Below the pieces are notes generated by a model. The model was given only the letters and a program-made list of their open reading frames with translations, had not been told where the DNA came from and ran no database searches. From Allacma fusca (lineage: Eukaryota; Arthropoda; Collembola; Symphypleona; Sminthuridae), in NCBI GenBank assembly GCA_947179485.1, contig OX359246.1:46479632-46543631 (forward strand): 64,000 bases of DNA, read 5' to 3'. Made by a program: the position numbers and the translations under genes. Position 1 is the first letter of the stretch; each line of letters opens with the position of its first letter. Of this stretch, positions 15,484-30,400 are shown piece after piece.

Positions 15484-18400
15484 GGATAAAAAGCGTTACG
15501 GTCTATATGTTATTATGCTTGTATGGGCTTTTGTATGGGATTATACCCTTGTTGGAAAAAAAAAGGATGAAAAGGGCCCTGATATGTATCTACATACTAG
15601 GTCTTTAAAAAATACATGGATCAAGGCTTGGATTATCACTGAGTATATACATAAATACTTGTGGTTAAGTAATGATAACTGTGGACAAGAGAGGGACCAT
15701 TACACAGGGATAATTGTATAATGATGGTAATGGTCCTCTTCATGCATGATGCAATGGGACAGACTCAAGTATGGGAGAGAGTTGAGGAATTGACAATGAG
15801 TCTGGGTACACGTGCAAATTCCAACAACGTGCTCCTGTCGTGTATCCCAAGTAATCCAAATACATACAAATGACTTGTTTCAAAAGTGCCAACATAGTGG
15901 AGGAGTAGTATTTACTTGTTGTAATGCATCCATAAACCCAAGGCAATTATCTTGTTTGCTTCCATTTGTTCAGCCTGAGAGTATAAGCCGTGCATGGTTC
16001 ATACACTTTAAATACTTAAGTCTTGGATGAGATGTGGTTGTTGACTGGGATTATGCTCCATGAAAAAATTTCCCCCTTCAAAAAATATTCTGGATCTAAT
16101 AAAATTCTTAAAATTACATATGAAGCTCACGACTCTCCCAGAGATCTTACAAATAGATATACTAAATGTTTTATGCACAGAGCCTTTATTTGAATTCTAT
16201 TCTGAGCAAGGTTGGAAATAAAACAAATAGAACATCTCATCTGATCCTATCTCCATAATAATTGCTACTGACCTGCTACCAGATCTCCATATCCTTCAAA
16301 TAATTTTTTTCCGAAGACACCTTTACTTTTATGGGCGTCCGTATCTAAACTTTTATGTCTTTCCAGGATGAGCTCATTTTTCACAAATTTATTTTGTGAC
16401 ACATGTGAAATCATTACTTACGATAATATTGTCTTCACACTGGATTTAATGTGACCATAAAATTCGGGTAAAAATTTAAAATCCTCTCAGAAACTTTTTT
16501 CCCAGGGTTTCCCTTTAATCTAATTGGTTTTTTTACTTAAAGCCAGTCACTTATTTATTACTCGGAGTAAAATTGAATTCGGAGCTTTATTTTATTAAAT
16601 TGACCCCTTTTTTCGAATTTGAGTCGAACTGACCCGGTGTAATTTTAAATATTGAAATTGGGATGATAGATTTGAATTTCAATGAATATTTTGAATGAAA
16701 TTCTTTGGGGGGCTTTTAGAATCATTGAATTTCTCGGGGAGATTACGTTGCCCTGGAAGGTAAGACAAATGGACAGGGATTTACATTACAAGTCCATTTA
16801 AGTAAATGAGTAAATACATTTGTCCAGGTATTCTATGGACACTTGTATGTATCTTCTACAGATAAAGGATAATATTTCTTTTACGATTTTTTCGACCTAT
16901 GTCCATTGGAACTGGGAAGGATTTTTTGGGGTCCACCCTTTAGGCATACGATAAAGTATCTATGGGGAGGAATAATGTGTGTGCACTGGATTCAAGACTG
17001 ACGTTTCCCGTGGTCAATGTCAACAAGACTTTTGTAATTGTGCAAAGACAAATTCTAGCCTCCTGACCATTTTAGTAGAGTTGAGTAAATTTATGACCTT
17101 ATATAAGAGGACCTACTGTTGACACTCCCCCCGTCCGTCCCATACTAAGTGTAAGTGACTTTGGTCATGAAGATGATGTTTGTTCCCAAACATTTGTGCA
17201 GTTGCACGTTTTTCCCCATAAACTTCAAAGCACACAAAGGTTGCTCTTTTTTTTTTGAGCAGATATATTATATTGGGAAAGGGGCAATTATCCCATAGAT
17301 GGGATCCATCCCGGCTTAATACCTCTCATTTGAGTATGAACATGTTATTTTTTTTTCATTTGTTATACTCCGGCCTGCTCAAATCCTTCTATCGTCTCTT
17401 GGGATCTTCTGGCTTCCTCTGTAATAGTATGTAAGTACTCAAAAAGTGTCTGGGATCAAATGAGGAGCGTGAGGAGAATAATCCTTCATTTTATGTAATG
17501 AGCCTATTCCATTTACAATTCAAATCCTTAAGACAACAAATATCCAAGATGTGGCACACACACACACACACACACACTCACACACACAATACACCATTAT
17601 TATTCAGCCTGAAAGAAAAATCAGCTTTTAGTTGGGAATTATACGAAACCAATAATCGTATCATTTTTATCGTATTTTTTTTTGGTCAAAAGAATAAAAC
17701 AACCTGAAACAATGAGTCATTCAATCCACTTGAATACAATCACTATAGTAGTACCAATGAATTATGGTATTATGATCATTTGAAATTTAGCTGGAATAAT
17801 GGTCCATTTTTTACATTTTTTTTGAACAATTTTGCACTCTTCCCGGCTCAAATATCTATGTATACGCACTCAATAGGAATTCCATACAATGTATAAAACA
17901 CTGTATTTATGTGTTTTGTTCATATTGGAATTAAATTTAAATGAGCATTTGGTTTTATAATTTAAAGTGAATTATTACTTTATAGTTTTTACGTGGAAAC
18001 TTTTATGAGATTTGTGTTTGAGGAATATTGTATATCTACCTACTCTACATGAGTACATATACAGGTAGGTGAGGAATAATGGGTTATCCGGAGATGATTG
18101 ATTTAATGAAGGGTTGTTGTTTTGAGTGGAGATGAGATCATGCTTATTTATTTGTTTCATTCCTCATCCCCTCTCTGCATATCTACTTTCCTATATGTAC
18201 ATAAATCCTATTATATTCTATTGAGCAGGTTGCGGTCTTTAGAGCCACTACTATGTATACATCCTCTATATAGTAGTTCGCTCATAAATGAGCCAGTCCG
18301 AAGAGATACAGAGATTTTGATTCTGAATGCTCGTCGGGTGCAGTTCCATGCAATTTATTACCTACGCAATATACTCCACACATTGGGTTCTCAATACAGA

Positions 18401-21400
18401 CGCTAATAAATACATCCCTGCCTATACATCATACCTTGCCTAAATTAAATCCACACCTGGAATCCCTGCAAAAAATCTTCCTCATGAAATATATACCCAT
18501 TGAAATGGAAGGTTCAAAGGTTTTCGACTTTGTAGAGAAATTATTTGATTATTTCCCTTGAATCCCTATTCCCTACATGTTTTTTAAGGAGAGCAAAATT
18601 GATACTGAATCTCTCCCCCATGTCCTGGCCATGCTGATATAGAGAGCAATAATTTTACTATACAAACTAAATACACAGGATCCAAATATTTTCTTCTGGA
18701 TCTTCTGAGAGGACACGCTAAGATAATTCTGAGTGACTCACAGATATTATACGATAACTTACGACGATGTTAAATAGTTCGGAGGTACCACAAGTGAAGA
18801 TGTTTTCATTGGTCTGTTTGAGTCCCAGTACCTGGGAGGAATCCACCTAATATTAGATAGTTTCCCAAACTCTAACAAGTTTCAGATAAAAAAAGGGGGT
18901 TCCCTCCGTGAGCTGTGTGTTGTAAGTTAGTATGTGTGTTGTGTGTATGTATCTGCGGTTGAGGTGAGAAGAAGAATTGTAAGAAAAGAAACGCAGACGT
19001 TAAAAATGTTACCTGACAGACCGAGCCCTACGATCAGATGTGGGATGAGAAGAGCTTTGTTTTTAGCTTTAACTCCAGCTCCGTGTATATTTATGGTGGG
19101 AGATTTTAAGGGAATACTGTAATGCATAGTAAATTATTCAACTCTGACTATATCTCATCACAAGATTCATCTTCTCACTCTTTTTTCACTCTTCCTGGGA
19201 CTTCTTTGGCTATTCGTTAGGTATAGGTATATTCTGAGGGTAGTATTTGACTCACAGTCAGTCCGTGTATTCTACATATGTATGTACATACGTCCTGATG
19301 CTCTTACAGGGGTAATGGAGGAAATGGTCAGAGTTTTAAGTGTTGGAGCACAAGTTGGAACATTATTATATCGTTATATGTCTATTGTACAACAGGCACC
19401 GTCTCCAACATAGATTCAACTTCACAGCCCTTCAACCCGCCTCATTTACACTTGTTTCATTTGAGAACCACTTGGACGTTTTCTCATGCCATTCCAGCTT
19501 GTAACTCCAAGCAGTAGTCAGAGGTTGGTTCTGGGTTCTCTGCAATTTCTCCTCCGCTATAACCCATCTCTAATCTCCTCATCACAGTCGTAAATAGTCG
19601 TCCTCTCTTATGGGATCTTCCTTTGAGCGGTGTATTTTCCTAATGTAAACTCAAAACTAACTTTTTTCTAATCATATCATTTCGAATATGATATGATTTT
19701 AATTCCCTCTTTATTCGTTATCCCTCTTATCTGCGTTATTTATTCATTGTGCATTTAATTTCAATTGTTACATTTTATCCTTCCAATTTTTTTGCTGTTT
19801 TGACAAAATAAGTGCTCCCAAATTTTGTACAACTTTCCTGAATAGGGTTCATTTTTAAAAATACATTAATAATTACCTTTAAATATTGTGATTATGGTAT
19901 ATTTTGGGGGGAGGAATGCCTGGAAATAAGGGATGATGGAGTAAATTTGAGGGAACAGATTGGGGAAAAAGTTTAATTTGCCATAAAAAGAGGATTTAGG
20001 GGTATAATAGTGGGCTCAGGAGAGGATTGATGTCAGGAGGGAAACAGTCTAACGTTAAAGTAGTCAAGGAGGATAGATGAGGGTTGTAAATCTTGGTCGG
20101 AGTGCATTGCACATTTGGACGGGTTGTGCAGTGATTTGAGAGGAAACAGTTGAGGAAATAATGATGGATTCTCGTGCGTAAAGCCAGTTGGAGAAAAGTG
20201 ATTAAGTGTTGTTTTTGTGTAGCGGGTTGTTCGGAAGTGGGGGGGGGGGAAGGCGCGAACAAATGATCCGTTCTGGTGGTTGTTATTGTTGTTCTAAGTA
20301 GTTACTGTTGACTCTTGAGAATTCCAGGGACAATCTATAGATATACCTATAGATATCCATGGATCCAAAAAATATATATATAAATATCTATAAGGGTCTC
20401 CAAGTGATCGACTCTATTTTCCTCGAGTATTTCATGCGGGATTTATTGAGTGGGTTTTACTTCCAGATTGACACGTTTATTGGTCTGGGCTGTTTAACCT
20501 GCCGGTGGATATGAGCCCGCATTTGTTTTTGTCTTTTGTTCCCTCACTCAACCACACACACACACACACACACACCAGAGACACCGCCGTAGTGGTTCTC
20601 TGGGCTTTGATGGTCATTTCAAACTCCTCTTAATCTTTGTTAATTGTCACCCGTAACACAGGGAGTAAAGTCAGGGGGATTTTGGGAATTCTCCTTTGAC
20701 AAAAATACAGTATTTACTAAAGGGAGAATTTGCAAAAAAAAAAATATTTTAATTTCAAACTATTAGATAGGTACTTATAGTTAAAGGGGATATGTTTTCG
20801 TACAAAAGAGTAGAATTTACATTGTTGGAGTGAAAAGTGTGGAGCGTGTTGGGAAATTGAATATAATGAACTTGAAAATATTTTTACCAACAGTTGGTTA
20901 TTGGTCTCATGTGTGCTGGGAGAGTTGAGGTTAGGGTGCGAGTAATGTAATCGGCAGCCTTGAAAGTTTTTTTTTTTAAAGAGGATCATATGTAAATCAA
21001 TGGAATTCCTTCCCTTCATTATGACAAGTGCTGAAAGTAGTGTTTAGGAGAGGATTTGTGGTAATCGAACAATAGAGGAGTTGTAGTGTGAAGCGTGGGT
21101 GTTTTAAAGTTGGGCGATCAATTTTCAATTATATATTGTCTCCCTGATCATAATGTGTGTGTGTGTGTATGTGTGTGTGGGGTAATGTATACTTGTACTA
21201 TAACGCTTGAGTATTAGGAACCCAAGTCACAATAAGCGCGAGGCCTATTAGTTGTTTATCATTGCCACCCAAACGCCATAGAGTCTGTAAGAGAGGAGGA
21301 ACTCCGGTGGAATTATCCCTTGCCAAAAAATGTTTTGACGTGGTTCTCGTGCCAGCGAATTAATCACTCACCATTGCTCTAATGTACTGGATCATCCAGG

Positions 21401-24400
21401 CTTCCTCACTATATATATTCCTCACCCCATAATACAAGAGAGCCTGCTCTCTCCCGAACGTGCAGGAGTCTCGTTGGCTAAGAAGCCGAACATTACATTA
21501 GTAGAAGGAACACTGTCCGCATGTACAGGATCCCTGCCTCCTAAATTATCTACGAAACTCCTTTAGCAATATCAAGGCTGAAATTGACTCTCTCCCTCGT
21601 AAAAGTTTGTTAAGGAGCAGAATTGAGGATAACTAGGACTGTCAGGAACGAAGCTGCTCTGCACCATGCTTCTTAACATTATTACCAATATATTCTCTTT
21701 TCTATATTTTAACAGCCCTTGGAGCAGCTCACGTTTGACGATTAAATCGAACATGTACGTGAATTATGTGTAAGCACATTACATGCCGTGTCTAGCTTTT
21801 TGTACATATATTGCATATGTATATGTATATATTATGAACATATGTATATGTATATATTATGAACATATGTATGTATGGGCATACATACAAAATCCCCATA
21901 TGTATCTGTCCCCTTAAATACATGTACAATCCCTCGCATTGTTAAATGTAAACCCGTGTCTATACAAAGGCTCTAAAGCATTGGAAAGCCCGTATCTTAA
22001 AAATATGAGAACGTTTATGGGAATCCAAAGTCAAGCTTGGGACAGGGGAACTTTGTGTCTGTGCACATTAGCCCTGACTCTGAGGTTGAGGAAGATTTCC
22101 AGAGCCGGTTAACTCCCTCATGTAATGTATTCATGGGGGCTTGCTATTAATTTCTGAGCATTTTATACTCTCATGCACATCTTCAAAAACTGCATATGAC
22201 ACACATGCTAAAAAACAATCCAGACTGGCCGAATATATAGAGAATTTGAGGAGTCGTCAATATCCCGTTATCTATAATTAGTGTAAGTATACACAGTACA
22301 TAGGGATATACAGTAGTGTAGAGGCCATTAGTCAATGCATTTAATGGGGGGAAGAAATAGATCCCTATAGGAAGAGACGCTTTTTACATAGAATGCACAG
22401 TCCAGGGATAGATGGATACAGACAGGCCCATGCAAATTCTGGCGCAAATCTATTACTGCAACGATTATAAAGATTTAGTTAACTTCCACACTCCAAATAA
22501 TTAAAGTTTGCATGCAAGTGTGCCTCTGTATACTTGTGTAGTCCATTTCGCAGATAATTTAACGCCTCCGCGTCATTAGTCACTCCTTGGGAAAATACAT
22601 TTGTTTTTTTTCCTGCGTATACAGACCAAAAGGCACGCACGAACGCAGGGGGGAATTAACTCAAGTGTTTATTTTCTATTAGCTGTAATAATTATTACGA
22701 TTATTAGGAGGCTAATAAAAAAAATCCCTTGGAGATATAATATACTCTGTATACTGTACAAATGAATTAAGTTTTTATTACCTGTGTGTTCTTTTATCTA
22801 TATAATTACTTATTACTAATTTCTATAAAGGGACAAGCGCTGAAGAATCTTTTTTGGCAAGGGTTAATAATTCCTCCATGTTTACAAGTCTGACACGACG
22901 TTCTTTTTTGAGAAGAATGACCTTAAGTGCTTGGAGGAGACGTGAGCTTGACACTTGCTGAGTATATGCATTGACTATGAATTGAGCTCCAGGTATAAAT
23001 TTGGCGGTGGTTGTCAGGAAGAGAGAGAGAGAGGTTGGGGCTGGGAGTGTGGCCATTATAATAAATCCAGGATGAGTTAATAAAACAAGTGAATAAATCC
23101 TGAGGATCAGTCCGAAGTAATTAAAGTCACCTTTTATGGAGGGTCTGAGTGATAGAGACGAAAAGTTGATTGTTTTCCCCTGAAATGTTAATAGCTACGT
23201 GTGGCTCCAAGAAAATTGGCTATAGGAAGAGAGCCAGCCCTGTGTAAGGTACATATGTATGTATGTATATGCAATGTACTTATTGTGTACCCCTGGAGCG
23301 TCTATTCCTTTCCCGTCATACACTGATTACATCGAGCTGTTGAATCTCCATACGAACCATAATAATAATAATAATTATTATTATTAGTTGTGTCGAGGGA
23401 ACTTGGAAATTCCCGAAAAAATACTTATTATAATAATATAATGATGATGAGTCCAACCTGGAAAATTTTACTTGTCCTTGTGCTCTTCAAGGGAGCCATT
23501 CAAGAACTCAAGCTCTATGGAATGCCTGGTGTGGCAGAAGTTCAGTGTGATGATTCCATTACGGTCTGTCAGCAAATTACTACATTTTTTTTCTCTTTCT
23601 TTACCCTTTTTCCTTATATTTAATCTCTGTTTTGATAGTTTTAATTTTACTCTTGCCCATTAGCTTGACCTCAAATTAGCTTGGAACTATGCTTTATCCC
23701 TATATGTAATTACTGAAATTGTGTGGTTCTATTTGTAGTCATATAATTAAATTTCGTCAATTTATGACAGAAATGCTTGAGATACAAATGCATGCATAAA
23801 TCTACCTCAATATGTTAGCCTGTGCATGGTACTATTTGTTAGTTGCTACATTTGCAAGTTAAAAAAGTCAAACGTTCAATTTTTGTGAAATATCTTTTAC
23901 ATTGAGAATTTAGAATAATAGAATTTTAGAAGAATTTATCTACAAATAATGCAGGTGTCTAAATTTAAACAAACAAAATCAATTCAGCTGTAAAAAAAAA
24001 TAGTAAGGGCGTAATTTACATTTGAAGTCATAAAAACGTTTGGACGTATGTACATAAGTGGTAAGTAGAACATTGTGTTGAGGAATTTTCCCTTAGGATG
24101 GCAAAAATTGTGGGAAATAATTATTACAGAAAATATAGAGCTTCAAAGGATCTCGGTTTACATATACCATCCCGTGAAGATCGGATATCTGTAGGAAGCG
24201 CGAGGTTTGGGTGGCATTCCACTGTGTTCAAACTCTCTATAATAACCTCACTATGAGCCTATTATTTCTACGAGTGGCTACATAAGTACTTCACGTTCCC
24301 GAACTCCCCCTCCTTCCAAAATCCCAATATAAATACTGACACGTGTGACATTTGACACCTGCTATAATATTTCGCATTTTCAGGTCTCACTAGACCTTCC

Positions 24401-27400
24401 CTCCAAAGTCTCCTTGTTTCCCAACGCTTCCTTTTATTTGATTTCCTCCCAAACCCCTGTTTGTGGAGAGGAATGTGTGTGTGTGTGTGAAACTTGAAGA
24501 AATTCAGGGATTTTGCAAAAGGGAATGATCACAGGATTGTGTAGATGTCACGATAGAATTTGGCAGTGCGGTGGTGGGTTTGGGCCTTTTGATTCCTTTC
24601 GAGTATCCTTCGCACCAATGATTTTGAAGCTTTCCTTTCCTGATTACTATTTTTGAGTACAAAAAAAAATTGTTTTTTTTCTTTGGTAAGAATTTTGTTT
24701 ATGATTTGTTTTTAAAACAGCATAATTTCCCATCCGGGGATGGTTCAGGATCATTTGATATCTCTGGTTTCTATGACTACCCGGTTCGTCTTCCTTTACA
24801 TATAATTTTCATTACTTACATAAAAGTCATGTAGTATAGATACCCAATAAAAAAATATCGGATTGTAAACTAAAAGTTGTTATATGAAGTTATGAACATC
24901 ACATTTTGTTAAGAACATATTTGAATCCAGGATACAATTATTTTTGGGTAAATGATATTTATTAATTGCTGGTACCTTTACAGTATTGTTCAGTTTATGA
25001 TTTTTGTTTATTTTGCTCTTGTGTTTGTTCACCTACATATGCCTATGTTCCTTCCTTATGATGGTTCCTGAATGGACCTCAGAGCTATGATGATGAGGAT
25101 GATCTAGGAGATAGAGGCAGTGGAGCACCTCCCCTCCCGCCCATGCCTCCTCCGACTCCTTCGTCCTCGGACACCTCGCCTTTTGGGAATCTCGCAGGAT
25201 TTAAGGGCCAGAAGGGTGAAAAAGGAGAGCCAGGACCTAAGGTCAATACAAAAAAAAATCAGCGTTACAAATTTAGATTAACTCATTGTAATTACTCATT
25301 GCCAAACAAAATGATCAATTTAAATTATTATTATTATTAAGAGAATTAACATAACAGTATTAACATGTGGGATTGTGTGTGGACATGACAAAACAATGGA
25401 GTATTTGGGGGATTTTTTTTTTCTAACAAAATGTGGTTTCGGAAGTAAATTAATTGTGGTGTGACTGGGCTCGGAAACTAATTCAGCGGAGCTGGGAATT
25501 CTATGTATGTAGGTTGTTGGTGTGGAGTAGTAAACTAAAAGTACATGTTTGGGATGAAGTTTTGGCATGAGCTGGGCTTGGAGATGGAAGTTTCAGGGAA
25601 ATGTGACCCTTGTATGGTAGAATTGGGAAGAAAAGAATTAATGAGGTAGCTCAAGTACAACTGAGGCCTCTGCTACTATACAGTATCATGAACAATGAGT
25701 GGCTGCTCCGCCGGTCTCCATCCTTGGAAGTTGCAATCCTCAAAAGTATAGTTTTACAGCTTCTGAAAGCAATAGCTACTGGAGTCACTGGCTACTACTA
25801 CTACTACTGCAATTTCCACGTCAAATCGAATTTAAAGTCTGCTGTAAAGTTTGCAAAGTGCTTTTATAATTTTAGCGGAATTCCTTCATTTAATAATTCC
25901 CCTTCATTTAGTATGCATTGGAAATTAGTAGCTTCATGCTAATAAATTAAACCTCAGCAGTATTCTTACTCACCCTCATATGTAGATACGTCGGTGCCCT
26001 TCCTACATATTTCCCCTCTGCTGGTGTTTGCGGAATACTAAATTATGTACAGTAATTATGCATCGTTAGCATGTCCTAACCAGGCCTGAAATTCATTCTT
26101 GCTTTTTCCCAGTCTTGATTATAATATACTGTTGACTGTATGTATGTAATTATGTATTTACCTATATTTACTAGTATTGGGATTCAGTCGGAGTCTCGGC
26201 ATGATTCTTTGAAATTCAGAGGCTTGGTACATACTCACTGTAGTTTCTTTTTCTTGACAATTGCATGCACACAGGGAGAATCTATCAGAGGACCACCTGG
26301 ACCGCCGGGTTTGCCGAGTCCTCCGGCCACCTCGGTCACTCGCACCGTCGAATCTGGCTCTGGAGACGAGGTACATGCTCAAATACACACGCCCTAATTC
26401 CCAGCATCTCCCCCACACACACCAGTCTCTACAAATTCCAGGAAAAACTTTAAAATTTAAATAATCAATTTTGAGCCGTATTTTGATTTTTGTAAAAAGC
26501 TTTTTCCACTCTCGCATGTATCTATCTTTTTGTCAATTTTACAAACCGTTGAGATACTATCCAATGCTGGGGTTCGTGTACAAAGACCTATGTGTAAGGG
26601 GCATTGATTACTTAAAGATAAAGAGATTGCTGTTAAGTAAAAAAAAAATTGAAAAATACAGGTAGGTACAACAAGGATTAAGTGTAAAAAATTATGGGCA
26701 ATTTAAGGGGGTTAATGATGATTTTGCTGCGGGGGGAATATTGAACTTGTCTAATTACCGGTTACTGCAGATGGCTCATTGTCAGATGTAGGAAGTTCCA
26801 AAGGGTTGTTTGTGTATCTACTCGTTTAGTGAGGGGATGTACGTGTGCAGTATTTTTGTCAAAACTCTGACTGATGATTTCAGTTCGCCCCTTTTGACAC
26901 CGGAGGCCAGTGCAGTTGCAACTACACGGAAATCCTAACCATGTTACCAGAGTCTTTTAGAGGGCTTCCCGGAATTGATGGCCAAGAAGGTCCCAACGGC
27001 CCTCAGGTACAAGCACTACAAGACAGGGATAAAGAATGACTGTGAATACATGAGAAGCTATTCTGTCCTTTTGGGTGTGCTTATATCAAACGGGAGCCAT
27101 ATATATTTTTTAGGGCTTACCTGGCATGCCCGGACCCGAAGGGAAACAGGGAATCCAAGGGGATAAAGGTGACCGAGGGGACCTGGGCTCACCTGGACCT
27201 GAAGGCCTGCCTGGTCCTAAAGGTTCGTCAATAATCCGCAACTATCCTTAATCTTTAATCTTTCTATCTCTTGCAAACAGATTTAAATTTGTTCAGAGAT
27301 CTAGATTTAACTCCAGAAGTCAAAACGCCCCGTAATTTATTTCTTTAAAAGTTTTGTACAACGTTTTAAATTATGGCGCCAAGTAAAGCTCCCATAAATG

Positions 27401-30400
27401 CTTGCTTTATTAACGTTTCTAAAATTTAATGTCACCCTGTTACCTTTGATTGCTTCACAATCTCACATTTTTTTTGTAAACAGAGCTATTACAAAATAGA
27501 AGAAGCAGAAATTTTAACAATTTGATGGGAAATTTGAACCCTTAAAATACAGCCTTACAATGGTACATGTGTACTTGCATTATATTAGGCATATACAATG
27601 GAAATTTTTTAAACACGATTTACAGAGAGTCTTATGCACCTGTAATTTTTCCCAAGCATACATTTAATAGGCAATTGCTATGTACCTAAGTATTTGGTTC
27701 CTTTTTATGAGATCAGAAATTGTGAGTGCCCTGAAGACCTGATAGGAAACGGGTTCCCGAAGTTAGATAGCGAGCGGCTGATTAATCCACATATTGAAAT
27801 TATCTAATGATGTGACTGCTATTGATATGTAATTAGGAGAATCTGGCGTGTCAGGACCACCGGGCTTACCCGGGCTCCCTGGCCCACCTGGACCTGCAGG
27901 AGCACCCAATTTAATAGGATTTGACGTAAGGAAGGAAATGAGTCTAAAAAATCTATAGAGCTAATTATGTAGACCCTGGGCATTCCTAGTTGATATTTGG
28001 GGAACAGCACTGCTACAATACAATATTATAGTCGTAATCCACGCAATTATAGTGTGTAGTTGATTGAAAGCTAATTTTAAGGAAATTAATATTGAACAAC
28101 AAACTGATGGAAATGAGGCTTAATTATTTGAACATGCAGCCGGATTGGAGACCAAGAAATTTGCTCAAGGTTTGAAATCTCGGTGGTGTGTTAGGTTTTA
28201 AAGTATGAAAGACAGGGATGGTAATGATGCTAGTGTTTCCTTTGGCACAGGAGCAAATGGGAGGAAGTCAAGTAATGAGCAGGCCAGGAATGCCAGGACC
28301 TAAGGGTGACAAAGGAGAGACGGGCTTGGTGGGACAAAAGGGTGAAAAAGGTTTCCAGGGGGATAAGGTAACGATTTTTAGACTTCCCTCTTTGAATGAT
28401 CTGATCAAAAGCTTGGGAGAGATTTATGTAAAATGTCCCTTATAAAGACAACATGCTCACCCCCTCTTTCCTCATATCATATGACAAAAACAAGTTGATT
28501 TGCTGGGCTTTCTCATTGAAATGTCTAACTCTCTCCTATTCATATTCTCTATGGCTTCTCCACTTCAGGGAGAAAGAGGATTTAAAGGGATAAAGGGGGA
28601 TAAAGGCGAACGGGTAAAACACTGCTTTCACTAACAACCATCCTTATGTGCATGCTCGTTCAGTTCCTTCGTGTCTGTACTTTCTCTACTAGTTTTTTTT
28701 TTTTTTTTTGATATTCATGATCTTCTCTCTCCGTAACTCACCTTGGCTTTCCTCAATTTATAGGGACATCAAGGATCCAAAGGGGATATTGGCAGTCCGG
28801 GCATGGATGGTCCGCCGGGTATCGACGGCTCTCCAGGTTAGCATGGCTACACCGTCAGAACAGAATGCTAATTTTAATTTATGTCATCCCTCACTTAGAG
28901 TCGCTTCTTTCTCAACCATAACATATTTTTGATTCATTATTTTTAGGAGTTGCCGGTAAAGAAGGCAAGGGTGGGCCTAAAGGTGACAGGGGAGATTCAG
29001 GTCCACCTGGCCCTCCCGGATCGGCTGTTTCTGAAAACCTCATCAACTCCATCACTACTTTGAAAGGAGAAGTGGGAGAATCTGGTCCACAAGGTCCGAC
29101 GGTGCGTACCTGTCTTGACAGCTTATTCAGTTATTTATGACATTTAAATTTATACGATTTGAATTGTTTTTAGTATTATACTTCATAACTATGAATTGTT
29201 TGGGATTAAATTTGATATTCTATTTTTAAGAAATGTTCCTGACAAATTATAATTGCTTATTGTTAGTTACAATGAGAAAGATATCGGGGAAATGTAATAA
29301 CACATGATCGTTTTAAAAGAGTTGTGCCATTAAATACTATGTTCATTATGTATGCATCTACGTGTCTTTATATAAGGAGTACATGTTGGTAGTTATCACT
29401 ATATTTTATACAGGGCGAGAGAGGACTTCCAGGAGTACCCGGAAAGCCTGGAGAGAAAGGAGAGCGGGGACCGCCCGGTCCTTCCGGTGTAGTTGATGCT
29501 GAAGGTTCTGTGACGCTTCTCAAGGTAATGTCATCATCATTGCAGCTTCTATTAACAAAAAGAACTGCAAGCCTTTAAATTTTCTGAAAAATTATCTTAA
29601 ATTTATTATTTACTGCGATTGTAGGTACTTGTTATGCACTGTTTCTTAAAGATTTAGCAAAATTCATCTTCATTATAGAATTCACATTATAAATTTAAAA
29701 GAGTTAAATAATTTATTTAATTTTTACAATTTTATTATGGTATCCTTTATGGAAATTAATTTAATATTTAATCTATAAGTTGACTAACCTGTGATATAAA
29801 TTGTGTATCGAATTTGCACGTAGGGAGATAAAGGTGATCAAGGAAAAAGAGGCAAAAGAGGAAAGCCTGGACCACCAGGCACTCCTGGTCCAGCTGGTCC
29901 GTCTGGTGAAATGGGCGTTCCAGGTTGGCCGGTAAGATTTTTATACTCTCTTTAAATAATATGTACAAGAATTTATGAATTCAATTTTATAATAAACTCT
30001 AATATTCCTGTGCTCCTCCATCCCTCTAAAAACACAAACTCTTTAAATTATACTGCTACATGACATGGACTAGCCTTATGGGGTACAGTGAGACTTTCAG
30101 AACTAAATTTCTAATTCTAGCATGAACTATAATACTACATGGTTTAGCTACTATCAATTGTGTCATTTAAAAATGAACATGTTTTTAATGTGTCTATTTC
30201 CAACTACAGGGCAGACCTGGCGCACCTGGATTGAGTTTACAAGGTCCAAAGGGAGAAAAGGGAGAGCCAGCAGTATTACCAGATAACTTTTTCAACTATG
30301 AGGTCGCTGGGCTGAGAGGTCAGCCAGGTCCCCCGGGTCCTCCGGGACCACCTGGTGCTCCTGGTTCCACTGCAGCAGGTACTTTTATTCTTACAAATAA

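Noticed and set aside
23390..23491. ATG-rich ORF with a signal-peptide-like start joined to GAIQELKLY
   Set aside because: The acceptor at 23490-23491 joins FQ from 1975 to GAIQELKLY in phase, which restores the TSPN domain. The hydrophobic run is the translated polypyrimidine tract.
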